Positions 1 through 7,196 of a stretch of DNA of 64,000 nt are shown here, piece after piece (the stretch's first letter is position 1; the number at the start of each line of letters is the position of its first letter). This DNA is from Nocardia arthritidis. GTDB lineage: Bacteria; Actinomycetota; Actinomycetes; Mycobacteriales; Mycobacteriaceae. The stretch covers positions 9,548,001 through 9,612,000 of the forward strand of contig NZ_CP046172.1 of NCBI RefSeq assembly GCF_011801145.1, given 5' to 3'. Position numbers and translations under genes: made by a program. The notes under the pieces were generated by a model that saw only the letters and a program-made list of their open reading frames with translations, made no database searches and was not told the DNA's origin.

Positions 1-274
1 CGACGTCCAGCTCGGCCCGCTCGCGGATGAGCAGGATCTTCGGCGGGTTCACCTCGGTGTCGATCGTCAGGCGATCATCGGATTCTTTTGCAGCGCAGTC
101 AGTTTCGTGGCGTTCTTCGAGGTGCACAGCACGATCTGCGAACCGTTCCAAGTGAAGGCGATCGGGATGCTGCGCGGTGTGCCGTCCTTGGCGACGTAGG
201 CCAGGCGGGTCAGGTCGCGGGCCAGCAGTTCCTGGCTGATCGGCCGGTTGAGGATCTCGGTGATCTCGTGCCAT
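1..274 (-). pseudogene. Truncated PPOX-type (pyridoxamine oxidase-like) flavin/F420 protein
   Basis: The leftward frame reads a protein typical of actinobacterial PPOX-class, flavin- or F420-dependent oxidoreductases (HEITEILNRPISQELL, then DGTPRSIPIAFTWNG). It stops at 67-69, but the next frame continues the family sequence (LTIDTEVNPPKILLIRE) to the window edge, so one base appears to be missing near position 70. The 5' end abuts transposase-like sequence at about 273 and no convincing start codon is present, so the gene looks cut at its N-terminus by an IS remnant. The C-terminus lies outside the window. Family assignment is from motif recall only. Confidence 0.6.
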
Positions 275-466
275 CGTGTTCGCCGCCCTGGCCGTGTCCC
301 ACTGGATCGAACCCGAACCGGTTGGAGCATCAAGAAATTCGCGCAGACCGCACGTCGCTACCGCACCATCGAGATCAGCACCGGCCACCACACCATCACC
401 GCTGCCGACCTCCTACCCGACGACCTCCGCCGAGCACTCGCCCCAATCACCAACGGTGCGCGCTAA
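273..466 (+). mobile_element. C-terminal remnant of a transposase (IS fragment)
   Basis: Rightward codons give FAALAVSHWIE in one frame and, after a one-base shift at a CCC run near 310, TGWSIKKFAQTARRYRTIEI ending in a stop at about 464-466. The pattern resembles the C-terminus of IS4/IS1634-like transposases. Only the 3' end of the element is present. The shift is repaired by one extra C, so it may be a consensus error. I see no terminal inverted repeat I would defend. Confidence 0.5.
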
Positions 467-547
467 ATTGAGCCAAGTCGGGAACTGGGTGCTGGTGATG
501 CTCGGTACGGATGTGTGAAGTGTGCTCGCATCAGATAGTTTCGGTGG

Positions 548-2143
548 ATGGCCACTATTGCGAGGTGGTGCCGAGCGATCGGTGCGACGGTACTCATGGT
601 GGGTAGCACAGTGGTGGGCGGGGGTGCCGCCGATGCCGGAGAGCCTGCGCTGGAGTGGGTCAATTGTCCTGCCGTGGAGCAGATTCCGGGTTTCGAGCGG
701 TTGCAGTGCGCCACCCTCGAGGTGCCGATGGACCACACCGAGCCGAACGGAACCACGGCACGGATCGCGCTGTTCAAGGCACCCGCGCGGGATCCGGGAC
801 AGCGCCGCGGCAGCCTGGTGATCAATCGGGGTGGGCCGGGCTACCCGTCGTCGGTGTACTTGGCGAGCTTGGCGTCCGGCGCGATGCGGGCCCCCTGGGA
901 TGACCGGGTCTGGGATCGCTACGACGTGATCGCGGTCGATCAGCGCGGCATCGGCTTCGCCACGCCAGCGGTGACCTGCTTCGACACCCCCACGGCCGCC
1001 ACCACATTCGGTTCCGAACTCACCGCCGTCCCCATGGGACCGCTGGATGCCGCGGCGCGTGCGGTCCGAGATGCCGAATTCGCCGCAGCGTGCCGACAGC
1101 ACAGCGGTAGCCTGCTCGACCATCTGACCACGGCGGCGGTGGCGCGCGACCTCGACCTGGTGCGCGCCGCGCTCGGTGAGCCGAGGTTGAATTTCCTGGG
1201 TCAGTCCTACGGCGCCGCACTCGGCCTGGTCTACGCGAATCTGTTTCCGCGCCAGGTCGGTTCGTTCGTTCTGGACAGTGTGCAAGACCCAGCCTGGACC
1301 TCGAGCGGACCGGCCGACTCGGTGTCCTCGGAACGAACCGGCGGCGACGTCGCGACCACGGAGGCCATGAACGAGGCACTGCGCCTGTGCGCCGCGGGAC
1401 GATCGTGCGCTTTTGCCGCCGACGATCCGGTGCGGGCCTTTCCGGCGCTGCTGGCCGCGCTGCGGGAGCACCCATTGGCGCTTGTCGCACCGAATGGTGC
1501 CCAGACGTCGCTCACCTACTCCAAACTCGTGTCCTACCTTGGCGGAATGCTGTACCAACCGTGGATGTGGCCCGAGGCGGGGTTCGACCAGGTGCTGCAT
1601 CTCGCCCACCGGGTGACGACCTCGCCGAGCGATACCCAGGCCACCGCCGCATTGGCTCAGCTCGTGATCGAGAAGATCGATCCCAGCGGCCTCGACCGCG
1701 CATACTCCCCGTGGGCCGCGGCCTACAGCGCATTCACCTGCAACGACGACCAGCTACCCCGATTTGCGCCCGCCTGGTGGTCGGCAGCGCAACGACGCGA
1801 GAGCCTCGCGCCGGGCTTCGCAACGCTGCGGGCATACGACACGAGCCAATGCGCGTTCTGGCAATCGAATCCGACCGACCGCTACACCGGTCCCTGGGAC
1901 ACACGCACCGACACCCCCGCGCTGATCCTCAACAGCCGGTTCGACCCGGCCACACCCCTCGCAGGAGCGCTCGACGTCGCCCGGCGACTCGCCGGCAGCC
2001 GGGTACTCGTCCACGAAGGAATCGGTCACGTCGTCACCCAACAGTCCAGCTGCGCGGTCCGCGCGGTCTCTGACTACCTGGCATCGGACACGCTGCCCGC
2101 CGAAGGTACGACCTGCAGCCCGGACACGATCCCCTTCGCCTGA
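548..2143 (+). CDS. Secreted alpha/beta-hydrolase, tripeptidyl aminopeptidase-like (S33)
   Basis: The 531-residue protein starts with a signal peptide (hydrophobic segment about residues 9-30, AxA-like site near GAADAG). It has a Ser-nucleophile elbow GQSYG near residue 220, a C-terminal Asp in SRFDPATP and a His in GIGHVV. This layout fits the Streptomyces SlpD/SlpE and tripeptidyl aminopeptidase family, exported enzymes that remove N-terminal peptides or act as esterases. The C-terminal TAP-like part is complete. The high GC content matches chromosome rather than the neighbouring prophage. It is monocistronic in the visible region and followed by a hairpin at 2251-2274. Confidence 0.85.
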   Translation: MATIARWCRAIGATVLMVGSTVVGGGAADAGEPALEWVNCPAVEQIPGFERLQCATLEVPMDHTEPNGTTARIALFKAPARDPGQRRGSLVINRGGPGYPSSVYLASLASGAMRAPWDDRVWDRYDVIAVDQRGIGFATPAVTCFDTPTAATTFGSELTAVPMGPLDAAARAVRDAEFAAACRQHSGSLLDHLTTAAVARDLDLVRAALGEPRLNFLGQSYGAALGLVYANLFPRQVGSFVLDSVQDPAWTSSGPADSVSSERTGGDVATTEAMNEALRLCAAGRSCAFAADDPVRAFPALLAALREHPLALVAPNGAQTSLTYSKLVSYLGGMLYQPWMWPEAGFDQVLHLAHRVTTSPSDTQATAALAQLVIEKIDPSGLDRAYSPWAAAYSAFTCNDDQLPRFAPAWWSAAQRRESLAPGFATLRAYDTSQCAFWQSNPTDRYTGPWDTRTDTPALILNSRFDPATPLAGALDVARRLAGSRVLVHEGIGHVVTQQSSCAVRAVSDYLASDTLPAEGTTCSPDTIPFA

Positions 2144-2155
2144 ACACTCCACAGT

Positions 2156-2218
2156 GACGACTTCATCACCGACGTCGAGGACTACGTGGCCTCCTTCGCC
2201 GAGTCCGGCGACGCCTGA
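2156..2218 (+). pseudogene. C-terminal remnant of an unidentified host gene
   Basis: An open frame reads DDFITDVEDYVASFAESGDA followed by TGA, with GC-rich codon use like the host flank and no start codon. It looks like the 3' end of a gene whose upstream part has been lost. The family cannot be assigned. Confidence 0.3.
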
Positions 2219-2250
2219 CCCCTCCCCCTGAAAACATGGAGTAAAGGTGG

Positions 2251-2274
2251 ACCAGGCCCCCTCTGGGGTCTGGT
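2251..2274. terminator. Hairpin after host hydrolase
   Basis: ACCAGGCCCC and GGGGTCTGGT form a 10-bp stem with one G-T wobble around a CTCT loop. There is no U tract. It is placed to end transcription from the hydrolase or from the prophage side. Confidence 0.45.
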
Positions 2275-2346
2275 ACCAGGCACGACAGGCAAGACTTGCC
2301 CCGCATAGGCCCTGGTCTGATAAGGTGGCGAACGCACTCCGGTGCA

Positions 2347-2458
2347 GGCCGATGTAGTTCAATGGTCGAAAGTTGCTCCGACCAGGGCTTTAGCTCCAAT
2401 TCCGGCCATTCAATCAGCACCAAGTCAGCACGGTAGTTAGATCGTGTTGACTCCGTCC
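2347..2458. other. Candidate prophage left attachment region
   Basis: This is the stretch between the integrase stop and the point where copies 1 and 2 lose identity (before 2347 and before 13107). A tyrosine integrase gene usually lies beside its attachment site, so the core may be here. The first 61 nt have a tRNA-like D-arm (GTTCAATGGTCGAA) and GGCCG/CGGCC ends, but they do not fold as a tRNA. The right attachment site is outside the window, so the core cannot be verified. Confidence 0.4.
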
Positions 2459-3661
2459 TCATTCGGCCCATAGCGCCGCCTCAAGCGCGAGCTTCGCGGC
2501 CAAGTCCATTGCCGGTACAAGGTGGCCGTAGATGTCACCCGTCACCTGAATACTCCGGTGCCCGAGCCATCTACTGACGTTCAAAATCGGAACCTTGTTG
2601 GCCAGGGCCGTGCTTGCGTAGAAGTGCCGCAAGTGGTGGGGATGGTAGAGCGGCTTCCCATCAGGGGTCACTAATCCAGTCTTTTTCTGAGCTTTAAAGA
2701 AGTAGTACTGAAAGTGACTCTTGTTAAGCAGCTTGCCGCCCGCACGGTGAATGGCGACTTCTTCGTGAAAGGTAGTCTTGCCCGCTTGCGCAGTCCGACG
2801 AACACAGCCGTACTTGCGCGTATGTGCGTCAAGCTCCTCCAGAAGCGACGGCGCAGCAGGTGAGTCCCGGTATTCCCCCTCCGCCCGGTGCTTAAGCGCC
2901 CGTAGCCGAGGCTCAGTCTCGTAGCTCGTCTGCCAGCGAATCCGGAAGTCGCCACCCCGGACCGTGGTTGGTCCAAGAGCTAGAGACTCACTAAGCCTCA
3001 TACCGGCCCCGCTCTGGGCTAGGACGGCAAGTTTGAGGGTCGGCTCGATAGCGTCCGCGATAAGCCAAACATGCTCCGCTGAGGGGATCTCGTCGTCGTC
3101 CACGGCCCGACCGCTAACACGGGGCAGTGCTAGAGGTGCCTTCGGGTCGGCAGCTGGGTTGGTGCCCCGTACTTCTTCAGCCACGGCAGCATTGAACATG
3201 CCCCGGATCTTGGCTATCCAGTCAGCGATAGTCCGTGGCTCGTAACCACATTCTTGCAGGTAGACAACGAACGCTTGTAGATCGCTCGGTGGGATTGCAG
3301 CCATGTCCGTGTCCTGCCCTAACTGGGCATACAGCCGATTTTCGAAGAACCATTCGTAGTCGCGCCGTATCCGATCGGACAGCATACGACCGCCAAGCCA
3401 CTTGTCGCCCCAAGCCTTGAGCGTGTACTTCGGGCGTTGGACAGATACAATCCCCTCTAGCTTGTCGTTTTCAACCTTCGTAGCAAAGGCATCCGCGCCG
3501 TCTGGGCCGGTCTTCTTAGGAAACGTCTTCTCACGTTGTCTACCGGATCGACCACCGTTCTCCCGGTACCTAACCGTCCAGGGATGGCCGCAGCGTGCCT
3601 TATCGCACGGGTAATTCTTGTTGTCCTCGTCGGACTTGCATTTCTGGAAGACAGTAGCCAT
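2459..3661 (-). CDS. int: Tyrosine-family phage integrase (copy 1)
   Basis: The 400-residue recombinase would insert and excise the prophage between attP and a host attB. The catalytic domain shows the Arg in AGAGMRLSE (about residue 220), HLRH at about 343-346, the LGH box in WLGHRSIQVT, and the nucleophile Tyr in DIYGH at about 378. The N-terminus has paired Cys (KCKSDEDNKNYPCDKARC) before an arm-type binding region and a core-binding SAM-like segment. Its position at the arm boundary beside a small excisionase matches temperate actinophage order. The identical copy is at 13219-14421. The ATG at 3661 is preceded by GGAGGAG. Confidence 0.95.
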   Translation of the reverse strand: MATVFQKCKSDEDNKNYPCDKARCGHPWTVRYRENGGRSGRQREKTFPKKTGPDGADAFATKVENDKLEGIVSVQRPKYTLKAWGDKWLGGRMLSDRIRRDYEWFFENRLYAQLGQDTDMAAIPPSDLQAFVVYLQECGYEPRTIADWIAKIRGMFNAAVAEEVRGTNPAADPKAPLALPRVSGRAVDDDEIPSAEHVWLIADAIEPTLKLAVLAQSGAGMRLSESLALGPTTVRGGDFRIRWQTSYETEPRLRALKHRAEGEYRDSPAAPSLLEELDAHTRKYGCVRRTAQAGKTTFHEEVAIHRAGGKLLNKSHFQYYFFKAQKKTGLVTPDGKPLYHPHHLRHFYASTALANKVPILNVSRWLGHRSIQVTGDIYGHLVPAMDLAAKLALEAALWAE

Positions 3662-3714
3662 CTCTACTCCTCCTCCATAAGCTCAGTCTGACCAAGCACT
3701 GGCATTACTCGTTC

Positions 3715-3900
3715 CTACTCTCCGTAATGGGCATCCAGATAGGCCACGACATCCCGCTCACGGAAGCGGAGAAGCCTCCCAACCTTCTGCGATTTAAGGC
3801 CCCATATCCGGTACTTGTTCTTGACAGTGATTTCGCTGACCTTGAGCCATTCGGCTACTTCTTGAGGGGTCAGAAGGCGGTTGCTTCCGCCTGGAGACAT
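3715..3900 (-). CDS. xis: Excisionase-like winged-helix protein (copy 1)
   Basis: The 61-residue protein has a MerR/HTH_17-type motif (LTPQEVAEWLKVSEITVKNKYRIWGLKSQKVGRLLRFRERDVVAYL). That motif is typical of excisionases and other small DNA-architecture proteins. It lies directly upstream of the integrase and is transcribed the same way, so a role as recombination directionality factor is the simplest reading. A transcriptional regulator cannot be excluded. Identical copy at 14475-14660. Confidence 0.75.
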   Translation of the reverse strand: MSPGGSNRLLTPQEVAEWLKVSEITVKNKYRIWGLKSQKVGRLLRFRERDVVAYLDAHYGE

Positions 3901-4038
3901 AGATACCGGTCCTTATGTGCGGGTGTCTACTAATCCCAAATTGGCTCGGAGTTAACTAAGCAACGTTGCTTGACTGGCATTCACACGGCCAACTACATTG
4001 CCTGGGTCTGGGAAGAGACCACGAGTACCCGAACGAGA

Positions 4039-4072
4039 ACAGGCCCCGATGCTCGGATGCATCGGGGCCTGT
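4039..4072. terminator. Strong hairpin upstream of xis (copy 1)
   Basis: ACAGGCCCCGATGC pairs perfectly with GCATCGGGGCCTGT (14 bp) around TCGGAT. It sits between the RNA ligase stop and xis, so it would separate the early operon from the xis-int unit. Repeated at 14799-14832. Confidence 0.75.
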
Positions 4073-4163
4073 GTTCGGGGTAATCAGACTAGGGGCGGCT
4101 CAGCTCCTAGTTGATCCGGTAAAGCGTAGCAGGCATATGGGTAGCTGCCCTGCATCACCACGC

Positions 4164-5453
4164 TTACGCGGCGTCGGCAAGATCTTCGCCCTGACTCGAC
4201 TCCAGATCATCAACACCCGTGTCGAGCATCTTGGTTTCGTGCTCCAAGAAGTCCGGAGACTTGGCCTTGAGCAGCTGGGGTGTCATCCCTTCGATACGAA
4301 TGACAACACCTTCGTCTACCGTCTTGCCCGGGTCCAGCTGTACAGGTTGGTCGATGTAGGCGCAAACCCAATCGTCGGCATATCGCCGATTCATCCAAAC
4401 ATCTACGTCGAAGTCGTCCGCGTAGCCCGTCCAGAGAAGCGGGACGGTACTAAGACCTAGGTTTCGGCAAAACTCTTCTACCTGAGGCCAAGAGAGGTCA
4501 GTAACGATGCCTTGGGCGTTGACGTGTGCCACTCGGTAGACGTAGAGCCGAGATTCACCTTTGGGTACTTGGTAGGTGTAGCCCTTCTGGATAGGTTCGT
4601 GGTCCGGTGTCCAGCCGATGAGTTCACCGAAGACCATATAACCGGCAGGGATTAGTCCATCTAGCTTCTTACCGGCCCGAGTCCAGATATCCGACGAGTA
4701 GTAGTGAGTCGTGTGAGCGTTGGCATCCTTGATTACACGGCGGGAGCCGTAGACGTTGTCGTATTCGGTCTCTTGGATCTTGGCACCGATGAACCGGCCG
4801 AACCTATCGCGCAGGGTGAGCTTGCGCTTAACGATCGTGTTTCCGATACGGACGGAGCTGCCATGCAGCTTCTGAGTCACGTAAAGATAATCTCCGCCGT
4901 CGACGTTGTGCTGCATCCGCCACCAGTTACCCGTGTCGATATGCTGAGGGAAAAGCTTGCCATCCACCCGGCTGCGCTGGAGCTTCGGAACCTGACTGTT
5001 AGGCCCCTGCGGTTTCCGAACCTCATACTTACGGCAGATCTCAAATCCGCCGAGAGTATCGAACGTGTCGCCCTCCCGCAAAAGGCTCGTGTTCACTCCG
5101 GTGAACTCAAGCGACGATAGCGGCATAAACAGCGCGTTCGAACGATGGCCGCCGAGTCGGATTGCTTTCACTCGACGGTTATCCTCAAGATAGCCTTTCT
5201 GGCTGGGGTCTTCATTCATATGCTCGTGGCGGTAGAGGTTGTTGATCGACGCGTATTCATGGCTGAGTTGGACCTCTGCCGGGAAGAAAACTCCGAGGTC
5301 TCCGGGTTTCCAGCCTTTCGAGGCAATTGCTTGATGGCCGAACAAGGGCAGCGCCTCTATGCGATCACGGTTAGGAAGCGAAACCACCGCCTTGACCGAG
5401 GTTATGACGGCCGCATAGTTTTCGTTTTTTGGTTGGTGGAAGGTCAAGGCCAA
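4164..5453 (-). CDS. RNA ligase with N-terminal OB-like domain (copy 1)
   Basis: The 429-residue protein has nucleotidyltransferase ligase motifs: motif I KLHGSS with the adenylated Lys about residue 195, motif IIIa VFGELIGW, motif IV DEGVVIRI and motif V LLKAKSPDF. The first ~130 residues (LPNRDRIEALPLFGHQAIA, GWKPGDLGVFFPAE) resemble the OB-fold of the Deinococcus RNA ligase (DRB0094/Rnl5) group rather than T4 Rnl1. Such enzymes seal 3'-OH/5'-phosphate RNA ends. The next gene upstream ends one base before its start and encodes a 5'-kinase/3'-phosphatase, so together they form an RNA end-healing and sealing cassette. Copy 2 at 14924-16213. Confidence 0.85.
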   Translation of the reverse strand: MALTFHQPKNENYAAVITSVKAVVSLPNRDRIEALPLFGHQAIASKGWKPGDLGVFFPAEVQLSHEYASINNLYRHEHMNEDPSQKGYLEDNRRVKAIRLGGHRSNALFMPLSSLEFTGVNTSLLREGDTFDTLGGFEICRKYEVRKPQGPNSQVPKLQRSRVDGKLFPQHIDTGNWWRMQHNVDGGDYLYVTQKLHGSSVRIGNTIVKRKLTLRDRFGRFIGAKIQETEYDNVYGSRRVIKDANAHTTHYYSSDIWTRAGKKLDGLIPAGYMVFGELIGWTPDHEPIQKGYTYQVPKGESRLYVYRVAHVNAQGIVTDLSWPQVEEFCRNLGLSTVPLLWTGYADDFDVDVWMNRRYADDWVCAYIDQPVQLDPGKTVDEGVVIRIEGMTPQLLKAKSPDFLEHETKMLDTGVDDLESSQGEDLADAA

Positions 5454-5454
5454 T

Positions 5455-6354
5455 CTAGAAGTTCCCTTCTGCTACCTGAAATGTTCTGATACCGAGTCGA
5501 CGCCACATGTCTACGACACGGTTCCGATCATCGAATACGCCGCGAACATTGAAGCTGTCGCGGATATACTTATCGAAGAGTTCAAGCTTTACTATCGTGT
5601 CTTCTCGATTATCGCCTTCCGGCCGCATATATACATACTCGGTGGGTATGCATTGTTCTCCGAGCCAGATAATCGTGTCGCGTCTGCACACTGAGTCCCG
5701 GCCCGACACTATGATTATCTTTGCTCCAGTATCATCTAGCGCCCAGAGGGTTTGCACCACGGCAAGATTTACCGTGTCCTCTCTTACCCGGTGCCAGTCG
5801 AAGGGTCCGCGTCCGGACATCTGGGCAAGAGTTCCGTCTATGTCGAAGATCCAAGCCGACGGCTTCGTGAAGTCCGGAATGTATGGTGTTACGGCTAGCT
5901 CGGGGCGGGGTGTAATCGTCTGCCAGTTCTCAATGGGAAAGCGGCGGGCGATATCTTCGATAGCTTGTGGGTCTACGTATCTTCCGCCCGCATAACCGCG
6001 CGCCTCGTTTCTGGCTATACAGTCTTCTAGGCCAGCTTTGATATCGACTACTTCGAAATGAACGTTGTGTTCTAGAGCGAGGTCCGCCCAGTCTCTTGCG
6101 TGCCGGGTCCGTAGATTCGTGTCGTCGATGACAACCGACAACCCCGAGTCCAGGAGTACCCGCACGGCGGCTTTCTGAACTGCTGTTATGACCTGTTCTT
6201 GCTGGGGTGTCCCGAACCCTTCGATTCCGTACAACGTGTTCCGAAGCTCGTCCCGGCTCGGTGCTTTGGCTCTACCGGGTTGAGCGGCCCATTGCCGCGC
6301 GTACGTGGTTTTGCCGCTACCTGGGTAGCCGCGAGTGATCACAAGTTCTGTCAC
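5455..6354 (-). CDS. pnk: Polynucleotide 5'-kinase / 3'-phosphatase (copy 1)
   Basis: The 299-residue protein combines a P-loop kinase (GYPGSGKTT, residues 9-17, with DDTNLR about 78-82) and a HAD phosphatase (FDIDGTL, nucleophile Asp about 171 and Asp 173). This is the T4 Pnkp order. It would convert 2',3'-cyclic-P/5'-OH ends to ligatable 3'-OH/5'-P ends. It starts with GTG at 6354 directly after the stop of the upstream gene, and its stop lies one base before the RNA ligase ATG, so the pair is translationally coupled. The family is known for repairing tRNAs cut by anticodon nucleases; that this is the substrate here is inference. Copy 2 at 16215-17114. Confidence 0.9.
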   Translation of the reverse strand: MTELVITRGYPGSGKTTYARQWAAQPGRAKAPSRDELRNTLYGIEGFGTPQQEQVITAVQKAAVRVLLDSGLSVVIDDTNLRTRHARDWADLALEHNVHFEVVDIKAGLEDCIARNEARGYAGGRYVDPQAIEDIARRFPIENWQTITPRPELAVTPYIPDFTKPSAWIFDIDGTLAQMSGRGPFDWHRVREDTVNLAVVQTLWALDDTGAKIIIVSGRDSVCRRDTIIWLGEQCIPTEYVYMRPEGDNREDTIVKLELFDKYIRDSFNVRGVFDDRNRVVDMWRRLGIRTFQVAEGNF

Positions 6355-6510
6355 TCATTCAACCTCTTCTATTCCTGCTTCTTGAGCGCACGTACCTTTG
6401 TGGGCATCCCACTCGCCTTCGGCATCTCGGGCATACTCGCCGGGGCTTATTGGTTGGAAACAGATGCAGCACATACCGGCGAAGAATGGTATTGGTGAAC
6501 TCATTAACAT
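6355..6510 (-). CDS. Small zinc-ribbon-like protein (copy 1)
   Basis: The 51-residue protein starts at ATG 6510, which has GGAGCAC upstream. Cys-Cys-x-x-Cys and a C-terminal HKGTC form a likely zinc site. A longer frame reaches 6594 but would overlap the upstream gene. Its stop abuts the kinase GTG. Function unknown. Copy 2 at 17115-17270. Confidence 0.6.
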   Translation of the reverse strand: MLMSSPIPFFAGMCCICFQPISPGEYARDAEGEWDAHKGTCAQEAGIEEVE

Positions 6511-6527
6511 GTGCTCCGAATCATCGG

Positions 6528-7148
6528 TTATGCGGCGAGCTGGTCTTGCTGATACCTCGGTGGTGGTAAGGTGTTCCAGTCGAGTGACGGCCATCCGCAG
6601 ATAGATTCGAGGTGCCTTCTCTCTGCCCGGTTGCCTGTGGCTATCCAGTATTTGACTTTCGGAACCCTGCGTACTGTGTGTGATATTCCGCTTCTGTACG
6701 CGTCTCTTGGATGCTTGCTAGGGTCTATCGGCACGTAGTCGAGCCGTGGCGTCCTTCTTTCCATGTCGGTCCAGCCGGCGTAATGGAAGTTCAGGGCTCG
6801 ATATATGTATCCGTAATGCCCGACACTCGTATCCGCATACGATGGCACTAACAGCGGCGGTAGGGCTTTCAAGGCCCGTGAAACGAACCATGATCCGGTG
6901 TTCTTAGGTAGCTCATCGAGTGTCCATAGCCGATTGAGTTCTATTACCCTGGACGGGTTCGAAGGGCATACGGACTGCTGTAGGTGCCTACTGGGCGGGG
7001 TTCCGAAGGTGACTGCCCCGACTAGATGTTCCCGGTCGTAGAGGCCGAAACAGTGGCTAGCTGGCGCCCTCCGGTGTAGGTAGTGTTTTTCTATCAGGAG
7101 GGGCATAGCCGTTTTGCTGTCGATTCGTTCGACTTTGAATAACTTCAT
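6528..7148 (-). CDS. Mom-like DNA modification protein (copy 1)
   Basis: The 206-residue protein shows the actinophage Mom-family pattern: LIEKHYLHRRAPASHCFGLY near the start, then VIELNRLWTLDELPKNTGSWFVSRALK, VPSYADTSVGHYGYIYRALNFHYAGW and a basic C-terminus (APKVKYW-type). Mu Mom has a GNAT-like fold and converts adenine to N6-(methylcarbamoyl)adenine, protecting phage DNA from restriction. The similarity is from motif recall and the chemistry is inferred from the family. The zinc-ribbon gene lies 18 bases downstream. Copy 2 at 17288-17908. Confidence 0.7.
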   Translation of the reverse strand: MKLFKVERIDSKTAMPLLIEKHYLHRRAPASHCFGLYDREHLVGAVTFGTPPSRHLQQSVCPSNPSRVIELNRLWTLDELPKNTGSWFVSRALKALPPLLVPSYADTSVGHYGYIYRALNFHYAGWTDMERRTPRLDYVPIDPSKHPRDAYRSGISHTVRRVPKVKYWIATGNRAERRHLESICGWPSLDWNTLPPPRYQQDQLAA

Positions 7149-7196
7149 ATGATCGGGTAATTCGGCTCCTTGCGTGTATCCGGTTCAGCCTTTGCG

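Noticed and set aside
413..1609. 398-codon leftward frame opposite the hydrolase
   Set aside because: It lies antisense to a well-supported secreted hydrolase and has a low-complexity Arg-rich composition; a typical GC-rich shadow.
2347..2410. tRNA gene at the left prophage edge
   Set aside because: A D-arm-like segment and GGCCG/CGGCC ends are present, but only 61 nt lie between them and no anticodon or T-arm folds.
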